A DNA stretch of 64,000 nt from Pedobacter aquae. Lineage in GTDB: Bacteria; Bacteroidota; Bacteroidia; Sphingobacteriales; Sphingobacteriaceae. The stretch spans positions 3,534,001 to 3,598,000 of the forward strand of contig NZ_CP043329.1 in assembly GCF_008195825.1 (NCBI RefSeq), written 5' to 3'. Within the stretch, counting starts at the first letter, position 1, and every line of letters starts with the position of its first letter. Positions 42,201 to 51,249 of this stretch are shown here, in pieces. The notes under the pieces are model-generated. The model was given only the letters and a program-made list of their open reading frames with translations, was not told the origin of the DNA and made no database searches. Position numbers and translations under genes: made by a program.

Positions 42201-42309
42201 TAAAGCATTAAAGAACGAAAGAACTTATTATGTTTTAGAAGAACTTAACGTTCAACCTGGAATAGGTTACATGACAAAAATTACTAACACTGGATTACAG
42301 GAAGCTTAA
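39289..42309 (+). CDS. actB: Alternative complex III subunit ActB (molybdopterin-like/iron-sulfur protein)
   Basis: The 1006-residue periplasmic subunit has a twin-arginine signal (R49-R50 in TPRRDFLKA) with a lipobox-like AAC at 68. A molybdopterin-oxidoreductase-like domain fills most of the protein (in ACIII it binds no molybdenum), and the C-terminal third holds the clusters: CTGCGACIVAC, CQHCEHAPCETVCP, YCANNCPYKV and CSMCIQRI with CQQTCP, enough for three [4Fe-4S] and one [3Fe-4S]-type cluster. It passes electrons from the quinol site to ActA or ActE. It follows actA after 43 bases. Confidence 0.93.
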   Translation: MESTKKYWKGLEELQKTPEFVENNKNEFSEPLPIEEVLEGTGLAAATPRRDFLKAMGFGLGAVTLAACSEAPVRKAVPYLIKPEEVTLGIPNYYASSYKGAGILVKTREGRPIKIEPNPSCPINGGGLDAQAQASVLDLYDVSKLKGPLLSGSEASWADVDSFVKGELNKVQASGKAIAIVSSTVNSPSAKAVIADFITQYPATKHVTVDPVSYTGIIKANEASFGKAVLPQYHFEKAQVIVSFGADFLGTWISPTQFSKQYASNRDIKSLEAKRMSRHIQFESGMSTTGTNADSRIAIKVSEEGAAVLSLYAALTGAAVQGATLSNAGAASAIKLAAKELLNAKGAALVVSGSNDIATQTVVNAINTFLGAYGTTIDLDNPSYQYTGIDTDFNTLVADMSAGKVGAVFFLESNPIFTYPKSADLANALSKVALKVSFADRQDETAALCSVVATNHNYLESWGDANPVEGYYTLVQPTINPIYNTRQAEESLLVWSNNPVQEYYTYVQNNWAKTALVASGKTWNDVLQTGSVQLAAKPAGAYTFAGNVNAAAASIAQASKAIAKDVELQVYESVAIGSGVQANNPLLQELPDPVSKVTWDNYAALNPKYAESLGINQFDIVTLKGGDYAIDLPVLYQPGQAQGTVSVALGYGRVKAGKVGDAVGKNAYPFLSYINGTLQGVNSVSITKTGGFEELAQTQTHHSFEGRNVIREATFAEYKHDATHGSGNHGAKHKTYDLWNKYDQPGHNWVMAIDLNACTGCGACIVACNVENNVPVVGKDEVRRRREMHWLRIDRYYTFNEEGKKVTEEKEIEAIEGAMENVSVVHQPMLCQHCEHAPCETVCPVLATVHSSEGLNHMAYNRCVGTRYCANNCPYKVRRFNWFNYWNDSRFDNYLNNEFTQLVLNPDVTTRFRGVMEKCSMCIQRIQAGKLEAKIAKREIKDGDIKVACQQTCPTNAIIFGDANDPNSEVSKALKNERTYYVLEELNVQPGIGYMTKITNTGLQEA

Positions 42310-42333
42310 TATTTAAAATAATAGCATCAAGAT

Positions 42334-43806
42334 ATGGCATCTCATAACGAATCAATATTAAGAGAACCGTTAATTACAGGAAAGGACATTACGTATGCAA
42401 GAATTACGAATGAAGTTCTTTGGCCTGTAGAAAATAAACCTAATAAAGCCTGGTGGATAGGCTTTATAGTATCAGCTTTAGGCGCTTTACTATGGGTAGG
42501 GGCTGTAAGTTATACTTTCTATTACGGAATTGGAACTTGGGGATTAAACAAGACCGTTGGTTGGGCTTGGGATATCACTGGTTTCGTTTGGTGGGTAGGT
42601 ATTGGTCACGCTGGAACACTTATTTCGGCAGTACTTTTACTATTCCGTCAAAACTGGCGTAACTCCATCAACCGTTCTGCGGAAGCGATGACAATTTTCG
42701 CCGTAATATGTGCTGCTACTTATGTAGTATCTCACATGGGACGTCCTTGGTTAGCCTACTGGCCTTTACCATTGCCAAACCAATTCGGCTCATTATGGGT
42801 GAACTTTAACTCACCATTAGTTTGGGACGTTTTTGCAATCTCTACTTATTTCTCGGTTTCTCTTTTGTTCTGGTATACAGGTCTTTTACCTGATATCGCA
42901 ACCATCAGAGACAGAGCAACAGGTTTGAAAAGAAGAATTTATTCTGTACTTTCTTTCGGTTGGACAGGTTCAGTAAAAACATGGCAACGTTTTGAGGCAG
43001 TGTCTCTAATTCTTGCAGGTGTTTCAACTCCACTTGTATTATCAGTACACACCATTGTATCTATGGACTTTGCTACTTCGGTAATTCCTGGATGGCATAC
43101 AACCATTTTCCCTCCTTATTTCGTTGCAGGAGCTATTTTCTCTGGTTTTGCTATGGTACAAACCTTATTGTTAATTGCTCGTAAAGTATTAGGTCTTGAA
43201 AATTACATCACCATGTTCCATATAGAATCAATGAATAAAATCATTGTATTAACGGGTTCTATAGTAGGTGTTGCTTATTTAACAGAATTATTTATCGCTT
43301 GGTATTCGGGTGTAGAGTATGAGCAATATGCATTCTTAAATAGGATTTCTGGTCCTTATTGGTGGGCTTACTGGTGTATGATGACTTGTAACGTAATCAC
43401 TCCTCAGTTATTCTGGTTTAAAAAGATTAGAACAAGTATTCCTATTTCTTGGGTATTATCTATCATTGTTAATATCGGTATGTGGTTTGAGCGTTTTGTA
43501 ATTATCGTTACCTCACTACACAGAGATTACATTCCATCAAGTTGGGCTATGTTTTATCCTACTTGGGTAGATATTTCCATATTTGTTGGCTCTATTGGTT
43601 TGTTCTTTACCTTATTCCTATTATTCATCAGAGTATTACCATCAGTTGCTATGGCAGAGGTAAAATTATTGGTGAAAACTTCTTCAGAGCAAAGCAAGAA
43701 GAAACTATTAGAATCTGGAGTTATTAAACCAGAGGAAGCTGAGTATTACAAAGAGTCTTTAACCAAGTTTGATAGTGTAGATCAGGCAGATTACGCAAAA
43801 ATTTAA
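42334..43806 (+). CDS. actC: Alternative complex III membrane subunit ActC (NrfD-like)
   Basis: The 490-residue protein has about ten membrane helices and belongs to the NrfD/PsrC group. Family segments are GFVWWVGIGHAGTLISAVLLLFRQ, YVVSHMGRPWLAYWPLPLPN and SVHTIVSMDFATSVIPGWHTTIFPPYFVAGAIFSG. ActC holds a quinol-binding site near the periplasmic side of the ACIII complex. It starts 24 bases after actB and is followed by actD after 2 bases. Confidence 0.93.
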   Translation: MASHNESILREPLITGKDITYARITNEVLWPVENKPNKAWWIGFIVSALGALLWVGAVSYTFYYGIGTWGLNKTVGWAWDITGFVWWVGIGHAGTLISAVLLLFRQNWRNSINRSAEAMTIFAVICAATYVVSHMGRPWLAYWPLPLPNQFGSLWVNFNSPLVWDVFAISTYFSVSLLFWYTGLLPDIATIRDRATGLKRRIYSVLSFGWTGSVKTWQRFEAVSLILAGVSTPLVLSVHTIVSMDFATSVIPGWHTTIFPPYFVAGAIFSGFAMVQTLLLIARKVLGLENYITMFHIESMNKIIVLTGSIVGVAYLTELFIAWYSGVEYEQYAFLNRISGPYWWAYWCMMTCNVITPQLFWFKKIRTSIPISWVLSIIVNIGMWFERFVIIVTSLHRDYIPSSWAMFYPTWVDISIFVGSIGLFFTLFLLFIRVLPSVAMAEVKLLVKTSSEQSKKKLLESGVIKPEEAEYYKESLTKFDSVDQADYAKI

Positions 43807-43808
43807 CA

Positions 43809-44345
43809 ATGAGCAATATCAAGTATATTTTAGGACATTTTGAAGATCCGGATGACATGATGCATGGGATCGACAAGCTAAAAGAAAATAATATTAGCAT
43901 TTATGATGCTTATACACCAATGCCTATACATGGTATAGAAGACAAACTTGGTGTTAAAAGAAGCAGATTACCAATCGTAGCATTTATTTGCGGTATCACT
44001 GGAACTTTTACAGGTTTCTCTATGATTTATTATATGATGGTACATGACTGGCCTATGAATGTTGGTGGTAAACCAGCGTTTGCTTTCCCAGATTTTATTC
44101 CAATCATGTTTGAGTTAACCGTATTGTTTTGTGCTTACGGAATGGGTATAGCTTTCTTCTTTAGAACACACTTGTTCCCAGGAAGAGCGCCAAGAGTAAT
44201 GGATTTAAGAGCAACAGACGATCGTTTTATCATTGCAGTTGATGCTAATGAAAATGCTGATCATGATAAAATTAATTCTCTTTTAAAAGATGCTGGTGCT
44301 GTAGAAATTAAGCACAATGAAAGGAGATATGTAAGTTATGAATAA
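43809..44345 (+). CDS. actD: Alternative complex III subunit ActD (DUF3341)
   Basis: The 178-residue protein has the DUF3341 signature (KYILGHFEDPDDMMHGIDKLKENNISIYDAYTPMPIHGI), two membrane helices (about 60-80 and 96-118) and a soluble cytoplasmic C-terminus. ActD helps hold the membrane subunits together. Its end overlaps the actE start by 8 bases. Confidence 0.92.
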   Translation: MSNIKYILGHFEDPDDMMHGIDKLKENNISIYDAYTPMPIHGIEDKLGVKRSRLPIVAFICGITGTFTGFSMIYYMMVHDWPMNVGGKPAFAFPDFIPIMFELTVLFCAYGMGIAFFFRTHLFPGRAPRVMDLRATDDRFIIAVDANENADHDKINSLLKDAGAVEIKHNERRYVSYE

Positions 44346-44919
44346 GACCAGTATATTAGGTTTGGCTTTCTTAGCCATTACCGCTATAACCGTGATGAGC
44401 TCTTGTAAAGATAAGAGTAAACCAGGTTTAGAGTATGCTCCGAATATGTATGACGCAATAGCTTACAATCCGGATCAGAAAAACCCAAATTTTGCAGATG
44501 GTAAAACCGCACAGGTACCACCAAGTGGTACAAACCCTGTAGGCTATGCTCGTTTCAACTATCCAGATACAAGAGAAGGTTATGATGCTTCAAGTGTTGG
44601 CATCGTAAATCCACTTGCTGTAACTCAGAAAAATCTGGAAGAAGGAAAGCAATTATACGTTGCTATGTGTGGTCCTTGTCATGGTACTCAAGGTAAAGGA
44701 AATGGTTCTATTGTAGAATTAGGTAAATATCCTGCACCTCCATCATATTCAACTGGTGTTTCATCAAGAGGTGGCGCTATGAAAGATTTAACCGATGGCA
44801 AAATTTACCACACTATACAGTATGGTATAAACCTAATGGGATCTTACGCTTCTCAACTTTCTCCTGAAGAAAGATGGCAAGTAGTAATGTATGTTCGTGA
44901 ATTACAAAAAATACAATAA
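44338..44919 (+). CDS. actE: Alternative complex III subunit ActE (mono-haem cytochrome c lipoprotein)
   Basis: The 193-residue product has a lipoprotein signal (lipobox VMSSC, Cys at 23) and a class I cytochrome c domain with one CxxCH (MCGPCHGTQGKGNG) and a probable Met ligand in INLMGSYASQL. ActE is the membrane-tethered cytochrome that accepts electrons within ACIII and hands them on to the oxidase. It is translationally coupled to actD. Confidence 0.92.
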   Translation: MNKTSILGLAFLAITAITVMSSCKDKSKPGLEYAPNMYDAIAYNPDQKNPNFADGKTAQVPPSGTNPVGYARFNYPDTREGYDASSVGIVNPLAVTQKNLEEGKQLYVAMCGPCHGTQGKGNGSIVELGKYPAPPSYSTGVSSRGGAMKDLTDGKIYHTIQYGINLMGSYASQLSPEERWQVVMYVRELQKIQ

Positions 44920-44935
44920 TTGATTAAGATATAAA

Positions 44936-46156
44936 ATGGGAGCTCATAATCATACATACAATTTTTCAGAGCAGTATGAATTCTCTGGAAAAGCCAAAAC
45001 TTACAGTTTAATAGCCATTGTTATTGGTATTGCTGCTATAGCTTTTGGTTTCTTAACTGGACACGCAGAGCGCACTTTTGCTAATCTGTTATTAATGAGT
45101 TATTACTTTACTTGTATTTGTGCTGCTGGATTGTTTTTTATAGCCGTACAATTCGTAGCTCAAGCCGGTTGGTCTGCTGGTTTAATTAGAATACCTCAGG
45201 CATTTGCTAAGGTTTTACCTATTGCTAGTATTATTTTAATAATCGTAGTAGCTTCTGGTTTATTAAGCCATAACCTATACCATCATTGGAACCATGAAGG
45301 AATAACAGATCCAACATCTCCAAACTATGATGCGCTTATTGCTGGTAAAGCTAGTTACTTAAACGTTCCTTTCTTTTTAACAAGATTGGTGTTCTTTTTA
45401 GCTCTATACTGCATCTTTGCTTTCCTTCTACCTAAATTATCTAATAATGAGGATTTAGAAGGTGGATTAAATAGTTACAAGAAAAGCATTAAATACTCTG
45501 CTATATTTTTAGTGATATTTGGTTTTACTACACCTATATGGTCTTTTGATGTTATCATGTCTTTAGAAGCACACTGGTTCTCTACCATGTTTGGTTGGTA
45601 TAACTTTGCAGCTATGTGGGTAACTGGTCTAGCATCAATAGCTATAACAGTGATTTTATTGAAAAGAGCAGGTTACTTAGGATGGATTAACGAGAATCAT
45701 TTACACGATTTAGGAAAGTTCGTTTTTGCTTTCTCTATTTTCTGGACCTATGTATGGTTTGCACAGTTTTTATTAATTTATTACGCAAACATTCCGGAAG
45801 AAACTGTGTATTTCTATAAAAGATTCGAGCCTGAATATTTACCATGGTTTTGGGTTAATATAGTAGTGAACTTCGTTGCTCCATTATTGATCTTAATGAC
45901 TAGAGACGCGAAACGTAAAACAAATATGTTATTGTTTGTTTGTATCGTTATCATCTGTGGACACTGGTTAGATTACTACATGATGATTATGCCTGGTACC
46001 GTAGAGTCACACAGAGGGTTTGGAATCATAGAAGTAGGTACATTTTTAGGATTTGTTGGCTTATTTGCTTTCTTTATGTTAAATGCCTTAAGCAAAGCTG
46101 CTTTAGCACCTAAAAATCATCCTTTCTTACAGGAAAGTGTACATCATCACATTTAA
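44936..46156 (+). CDS. actF: Alternative complex III membrane subunit ActF
   Basis: The 406-residue polytopic protein has about ten membrane helices and resembles ActC distantly. Family segments include ASGLLSHNLYHHWNHEG, FGFTTPIWSFDVIMSLEAHWFSTMFGWYNFAAMWV and IICGHWLDYYMMIMPGT. It is the second membrane core subunit of ACIII. It lies between actE and coxB, so ACIII and the oxidase are encoded together, in line with the known ACIII-oxidase supercomplexes. Confidence 0.93.
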   Translation: MGAHNHTYNFSEQYEFSGKAKTYSLIAIVIGIAAIAFGFLTGHAERTFANLLLMSYYFTCICAAGLFFIAVQFVAQAGWSAGLIRIPQAFAKVLPIASIILIIVVASGLLSHNLYHHWNHEGITDPTSPNYDALIAGKASYLNVPFFLTRLVFFLALYCIFAFLLPKLSNNEDLEGGLNSYKKSIKYSAIFLVIFGFTTPIWSFDVIMSLEAHWFSTMFGWYNFAAMWVTGLASIAITVILLKRAGYLGWINENHLHDLGKFVFAFSIFWTYVWFAQFLLIYYANIPEETVYFYKRFEPEYLPWFWVNIVVNFVAPLLILMTRDAKRKTNMLLFVCIVIICGHWLDYYMMIMPGTVESHRGFGIIEVGTFLGFVGLFAFFMLNALSKAALAPKNHPFLQESVHHHI

Positions 46157-46177
46157 TATTTATAGATACTTAGAGAT

Positions 46178-47356
46178 ATGAACTTGAAAAAGTATTTTAA
46201 TTTAAAAAGCTTGTTTACAGCACTAGCCCTAGGAAGTTTATCCCTAGGACAGGTTATGGCTCAGGCTACAGAAGAAGCGGCTAAGAATGAAGGTTTAGGT
46301 AAGACTGTTTCTTACTACATTCTATTATTCTTACTAGCATGTGTGTTTATTGGTATTATTGGTAAGGTTTTACAGGTTTATGAATTAACTCGTAAAATTC
46401 AAGGTAAGAAAAGTGGTATCGCTTGGGATAAGTTTAACGGCGTTATGTTTGCTGCAACTTTAGTTCTTGGTTTATATGGTTCTTACTGGTCTTATACGGT
46501 ACATGGTAATTTAATCTTGCCAGAATCTGCATCAGAACATGGAGTAGCTATTGATAGTATGTTTAATGTTACGCTTATCATTACAACATTTGTGTTTGTG
46601 GTAACACATATTATCTTATTCTTATTTGCTTACAAGTACAAACATAGTCAAAAACGTACTGCTTACTATTACCCTCATAATAATACTTTAGAGAAATACT
46701 GGACGATTATTCCTGCTATTGCTTTAACAGTTTTAGTTTTAATGGGATTCTTCATCTGGAGAGGTATTACCAATATCCCTAAAGACCAAATGGCTAGCGC
46801 AATACAAATTGATGTAACTGCTCACCAATTTGCTTGGGATGTTAGATACGCTGGAAAAGATAACGTCAACGGTAGAAAAAATTATAAACTTATTGGAAGT
46901 TTAAATGGTCTAAACAATTTAGGTCTAGATTTGTCTGATAAGAGAAATAATGACGACTTAAAAGTGACCGAGATAGTACTTCCAGTTAATAAATCAGTAA
47001 GATTTACCATTGGTTCTCAAGACGTATTACACAGTTTTTATATGCCTCACTTCAGAGTTCAGATGAATGCTGTTCCAGGAATGCCAACTTTCTTCCAGTT
47101 CACTCCTAAAGTTACGACTGCAGAAATGCAAGAGAAAACTAACAATCCTGAATTCAATTATCAGTTGTACTGCGCTAAAATTTGTGGAGGTTCTCATTAC
47201 AACATGAAGTTTTTGGTAAGAGTTGTTTCTGAAAAAGAGTATCAAGAGTGGTTGAAAGAGCAAAAACCAATTGTTACCGAGGAAATGAAGAAAGAGTATC
47301 AGTTAGCTTTAAGCAAACAAAACTCTGTTAATAATCAAATTGCGTTAAATAACTAA
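46178..47356 (+). CDS. coxB: Cytochrome c oxidase subunit II (CuA)
   Basis: The 392-residue subunit has a signal segment (ending VMAQ), membrane helices (about 42-65, 85-105, 125-150 and 170-195; more than the usual two) and the periplasmic cupredoxin domain. The CuA ligands are visible: the His in VLHSFYMP and C-A-K-I-C-G-G-S-H-Y-N-M. No cytochrome c domain is fused, so electrons must come from ACIII or a separate cytochrome. It delivers electrons to subunit I. Confidence 0.93.
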   Translation: MNLKKYFNLKSLFTALALGSLSLGQVMAQATEEAAKNEGLGKTVSYYILLFLLACVFIGIIGKVLQVYELTRKIQGKKSGIAWDKFNGVMFAATLVLGLYGSYWSYTVHGNLILPESASEHGVAIDSMFNVTLIITTFVFVVTHIILFLFAYKYKHSQKRTAYYYPHNNTLEKYWTIIPAIALTVLVLMGFFIWRGITNIPKDQMASAIQIDVTAHQFAWDVRYAGKDNVNGRKNYKLIGSLNGLNNLGLDLSDKRNNDDLKVTEIVLPVNKSVRFTIGSQDVLHSFYMPHFRVQMNAVPGMPTFFQFTPKVTTAEMQEKTNNPEFNYQLYCAKICGGSHYNMKFLVRVVSEKEYQEWLKEQKPIVTEEMKKEYQLALSKQNSVNNQIALNN

Positions 47357-47373
47357 TTATAATAAAAGGAGAT

Positions 47374-49266
47374 ATGGCAACAGCTGCTATTCATAACCCA
47401 ACTGCAACACATCACGATGAGCACCATGATCATGCTCATCATCATGAGACTTTCTTGACTAAATACGTATTTAGCCAAGATCATAAGATGATTGCAAAGC
47501 AATTTCTTATCACTGGTATAGTGATGGGTGTTATTGCTATGATTTTATCTATTCTATTTAGGATTCAATTGGCTTACCCAGATCAGAGCTTCCCTTTATT
47601 TGAAGTTTTATTGGGTAAATTTGCTCCTGAGGGTAGATTAGACCCGAATTTTTACTTATCCTTAGTTACTATACATGGTACCATCATGGTATTCTTTGTA
47701 TTAACCGCTGGTTTAAGTGGAACTTTCTCAAATTTATTAATTCCTCTACAGTTAGGAGCGAGAGATATGGCATCTCCGTTCATGAATATGCTTTCATACT
47801 GGTTTTTCTTTACTGCTAGTGTGATTATGCTATCAACTTTCTTTATAGAATCTGGACCTGCTGGTGCTGGGTGGACTATTTATCCTCCTTTATCTGCTGT
47901 TGCTAAATCAATGCCTGGTTCTGGTTTAGGAATGACTTTGTGGTTAGTATCTATGACATTGTTTGTTGCCTCTTCTTTAATTGGAGGTATCAATTACATT
48001 TCTACGGTATTGAACATGCGTACAAAAGGTATGGACCTTTGGAAAATGCCATTAACAATCTGGTCTTTCTTCTTAACTGCTATTGTGGGCTTATTATCAT
48101 TCCCAGTATTAGTTGCTGCGGTTGTATTATTAATCTTTGATAGAAGTTTTGGAACGTCTTTCTACTTATCAGATATCTATGTTGCCGGACAAGCTTTACC
48201 TAATGAAGGTGGTAGCCCAATCCTATGGCAGCACTTATTCTGGTTCTTAGGTCACCCAGAAGTTTATATCGTATTAATGCCTGCTTTGGGTATCACTTCA
48301 GAAGTTATCGCTACAAATGCTCGTAAGCCTATTTTTGGTTACCATGCAATGGTTTACTCTTTAATTGGTATTACGGTTTTATCATTCATCGTTTGGGGTC
48401 ACCACATGTTTGTAACAGGTATGAATCCATTCCTTGGAGGAGTATTTATGATTACAACCCTAATCATTGCGGTTCCATCAGCAGTAAAAACATTCAACTA
48501 CCTTGCCACCTTGTGGAAAGGTAACATCAGGTTTACTCCAGCAATGTTATTTGCTATAGGCTTAGTTTCTTTCTTTATTTCTGGAGGTTTAACAGGTATA
48601 TTCTTAGGTAATGCTGCTTTAGATATCAACCTACACGATACTTATTTTGTTGTTGCTCACTTCCACTTGGTAATGGGTTCTGCAGCTATATTCGGTATGT
48701 TATCTGGTATTTATCACTGGTTCCCTAAAATGTTCGGAAGATTAATGAATGCTAAATTAGGTTACCTACATTTCTGGTTAACTTTTATTTCTGCTTACTT
48801 GGTATTCTTCCCAATGCACTTTATGGGTCTAGATGGTGTTCCTCGTAGATATTACTCTTTTACAGAGTTTGAGTCGATGAACGAGTGGTTATCTGTTAAC
48901 GTATTTGTAACATGGTCTGCTATTTTAGGAGCCGTGGCTCAGGTAGCTTTCTTATGGAATTTCTTCTATTCTATTTTCTTTGGAGAGAAATCTACTCAAA
49001 ACCCTTGGGAGTCTACAACTTTAGAATGGACTACTCCGGTAGAGCGTATACATGGTAACTGGCCTGGAGAGATTCCTACGATTTACCGTTGGCCGTATGA
49101 CTATAGCAAACCTGGTCATAGTACAGACTTTATTCCACAAACAACTCCTCTTTCTGAAACAATGAGTTCTAACATGCCTCATGATTTTGAAGGTAATGAA
49201 GAAGCAGAGAGAATACAAGAAGAGTGGAATGCTAAAAATGTAAACAACACAGAAGAAGTTAAATAA
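47374..49266 (+). CDS. coxA: Cytochrome c oxidase subunit I
   Basis: The 630-residue haem-copper oxidase core reduces O2 and pumps protons. Key residues appear: FLGHPEVYIVLMP (the CuB His and cross-linked Tyr), IVWGHHMFVTGM (two CuB His) and VVAHFHLVMG (haem ligands). It is an A-family type (the HPEVY motif is kept). A His-rich N-terminus (HHDEHHDHAHHHE) precedes the first helix and may bind metal. It is followed by a long hairpin, which may lower expression of the assembly genes downstream. Confidence 0.95.
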   Translation: MATAAIHNPTATHHDEHHDHAHHHETFLTKYVFSQDHKMIAKQFLITGIVMGVIAMILSILFRIQLAYPDQSFPLFEVLLGKFAPEGRLDPNFYLSLVTIHGTIMVFFVLTAGLSGTFSNLLIPLQLGARDMASPFMNMLSYWFFFTASVIMLSTFFIESGPAGAGWTIYPPLSAVAKSMPGSGLGMTLWLVSMTLFVASSLIGGINYISTVLNMRTKGMDLWKMPLTIWSFFLTAIVGLLSFPVLVAAVVLLIFDRSFGTSFYLSDIYVAGQALPNEGGSPILWQHLFWFLGHPEVYIVLMPALGITSEVIATNARKPIFGYHAMVYSLIGITVLSFIVWGHHMFVTGMNPFLGGVFMITTLIIAVPSAVKTFNYLATLWKGNIRFTPAMLFAIGLVSFFISGGLTGIFLGNAALDINLHDTYFVVAHFHLVMGSAAIFGMLSGIYHWFPKMFGRLMNAKLGYLHFWLTFISAYLVFFPMHFMGLDGVPRRYYSFTEFESMNEWLSVNVFVTWSAILGAVAQVAFLWNFFYSIFFGEKSTQNPWESTTLEWTTPVERIHGNWPGEIPTIYRWPYDYSKPGHSTDFIPQTTPLSETMSSNMPHDFEGNEEAERIQEEWNAKNVNNTEEVK

Positions 49267-49285
49267 TTTCTTATAGACTTAACAG

Positions 49286-49326
49286 CATGGGGTATCTTGT
49301 AAGTATAATCTTACCGATACCCCATG
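49286..49326 (+). terminator. Hairpin between coxA and ctaA (terminator or attenuator)
   Basis: An 11-bp perfect stem (CATGGGGTATC at 49286-49296, complement at 49316-49326) encloses an inner 5-bp stem (GTAAG/CTTAC). The following T-run is weak (TTTATATAAAG), so partial termination or mRNA end protection is likely. Confidence 0.75.
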
Positions 49327-49341
49327 TTTATATAAAGAATC

Positions 49342-50403
49342 ATGATGCTTAAGGGTGAAAGTAGATTTATTAGGGTTAATTTAATTACGATAATATCTCT
49401 CTTTTTATTGATTTTGGCGGGAGGAGTAGTAAGAAGCACTGGTTCTGGTATGGGTTGCCCTGATTGGCCAAAGTGCTTTGACCAATATATACCTCCAACG
49501 GATGTATCTCAACTTCCGGCAGACTATAAAGAAAAGTATGTTGCACAACGTTTAAAAAAGAATGAACGTTTTGCTAAAATGCTAGATCAAGCAGGATATT
49601 CAGATTTAGCTTATAAAATCCGTCATGATGAAGCTATCAAGCTTCCCGAGGAATTTAATGCAGCTAAAACTTACACAGAATATGTTAACAGGTTAATTGG
49701 AGCCCTTACGGGTTTATTCCTACTACTTTGTTTAGTTTATTCTAGGGTTTATTTAAAATCAGCTAAGAGAATATTTGTGCTGAGTTTGTTAAATGTTGTA
49801 TTAGTTGTTTTTCAAGCTTGGTTAGGTTCTATAGTTGTTTCTACTAATCTTGTAGCTTGGATTATAACTTTACACATGCTCTTGGCAGTATTAATTATTG
49901 CTATATCTATTTATACCTATCATGCTGCAAAAGCATTAGGGGCAACTCAAAATGAAACTAAGTCTTCAATATTTGTGTATGCACTTACGCTTTTAGCTCT
50001 GGTTTTATCAGTGATACAAATAACCTTAGGAACAGAGGTAAGAGAAGAAATAGACGCTGTTTTAGATAAGTTCCCAGATTTACATAGAACAGAGTGGTTA
50101 TGGGAAGTTGGTAGAGTTTACACTTACCATAAAGATTTAGCTCTGGCTGTAGTTTTAGTGAATTGCGTGATTTTTTATCTTTTATATAGAAATTATAGGA
50201 ACACGAAGTACTTTACTTATGGTACTTACATGATTATTTTAATAGGAATACAAATATTGAGTGGTTTAATTTTAGATAAATTTGCAATGCCTCCTTTTTC
50301 ACAGTCATTACATATTTTATTTGCAACCCTCATGTTTGGAGCACAGTTTTATCTTTTACTCTTGCTAAAGCCAGCGTTTAGCCAAAACAAACAAGATAAG
50401 TGA
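49342..50403 (+). CDS. ctaA: Haem A synthase (CtaA/Cox15)
   Basis: The 353-residue, about eight-helix protein oxidises haem O to haem A for the oxidase. Family features are RSTGSGMGCPDWPKCFDQYIPP in the first periplasmic loop, the EYVNRLIGALTGL helix, and histidines in ITLHMLLAVLI and SLHILFATLMFG that bind haem. The loop after the first helix is long, as in the eukaryote-like (Cox15) and Bacteroidota forms. ctaB starts 1 base after its stop. Confidence 0.92.
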   Translation: MMLKGESRFIRVNLITIISLFLLILAGGVVRSTGSGMGCPDWPKCFDQYIPPTDVSQLPADYKEKYVAQRLKKNERFAKMLDQAGYSDLAYKIRHDEAIKLPEEFNAAKTYTEYVNRLIGALTGLFLLLCLVYSRVYLKSAKRIFVLSLLNVVLVVFQAWLGSIVVSTNLVAWIITLHMLLAVLIIAISIYTYHAAKALGATQNETKSSIFVYALTLLALVLSVIQITLGTEVREEIDAVLDKFPDLHRTEWLWEVGRVYTYHKDLALAVVLVNCVIFYLLYRNYRNTKYFTYGTYMIILIGIQILSGLILDKFAMPPFSQSLHILFATLMFGAQFYLLLLLKPAFSQNKQDK

Positions 50404-50404
50404 T

Positions 50405-51249
50405 ATGAAGGATTTTAAGAATCTGGTTAAATTAAGGCTTACACTTTTAGTGGTATTTTCTGCTTCAATCTCTTTTTAATCGCAGATGAGAGCAGAGAAG
50501 CTATCCATTGGATAAACTGGATTAAACTTGTTATTGGAGGCTTTTTAGTTACTTCAGCTGCTAATGGTTTTAACGAGATTATTGAGAAGGATTTAGATAA
50601 ATTGATGACTAGAACAGCAGATAGGCCGCTTCCGTCTGGAAGAATGACTAATGGGCAGGCTCTAGTACTAAGTATCATGATGGGGATATTTGGAACTTAC
50701 CTTTTAGGAAGTTTAAATTTAACTACAGGTTTACTATCAGTTTTTTCCATTCTTTTTTACGCATTTATATACACTCCTTTAAAAAGAAAGAGTCCTATTG
50801 CCGTTTTTGTAGGCGCTATTCCTGGTGCTTTACCTCCATTAATTGGATATGTAGCTGCCCATGGTAAAATAGACCATATCGCTTTAATATTATTTGCAAT
50901 ACAATTTGTTTGGCAGTTCCCTCATTTCTGGGCCATAGCTTGGGTTTTAGATGATGATTATAAAAAGGCAGGTTTTAGATTATTACCAACTACAAAACGA
51001 GATAAAATAAGTGCTGGAATAACATTACTGTCTACCTTTATTTTAATCCCGGTAAGTTTATTGCCAACTATTTATGGTTTTGGTGGTTATACCATAGCAG
51101 GAGTTTCTCTAATAGCTGGCATTCTTTTTATGTACTATGCTTTTAAATTGTATATGGATTTAGAAGTAAAATCAGCACAAAAATTAATGTTTGCTAGTTT
51201 TATTTATTTACCAATTGTTCAATTAGTTTTATTATTTAATCTTACATAG
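50405..51249 (+). CDS. ctaB: Haem O synthase (protohaem farnesyltransferase), one-base frame break near the start
   Basis: This UbiA-family enzyme adds a farnesyl group to haem B to give haem O. From the ATG at 50405, MKDFKNLVKLRLTLLVVFSA reads well until a stop at 50477-50479, caused by one missing T in the run at 50473-50477. Adding it joins smoothly to LIADESREAIHWINWIK and the rest, for about 281 residues. The prenyl-diphosphate motif NGFNEIIEKDLDKLMTRTADRPLPSG is intact, and so is DDDYKKAGFRLLP. An essential gene in a complete operon is unlikely to be dead, so I read the break as a sequence error. Confidence 0.9.
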
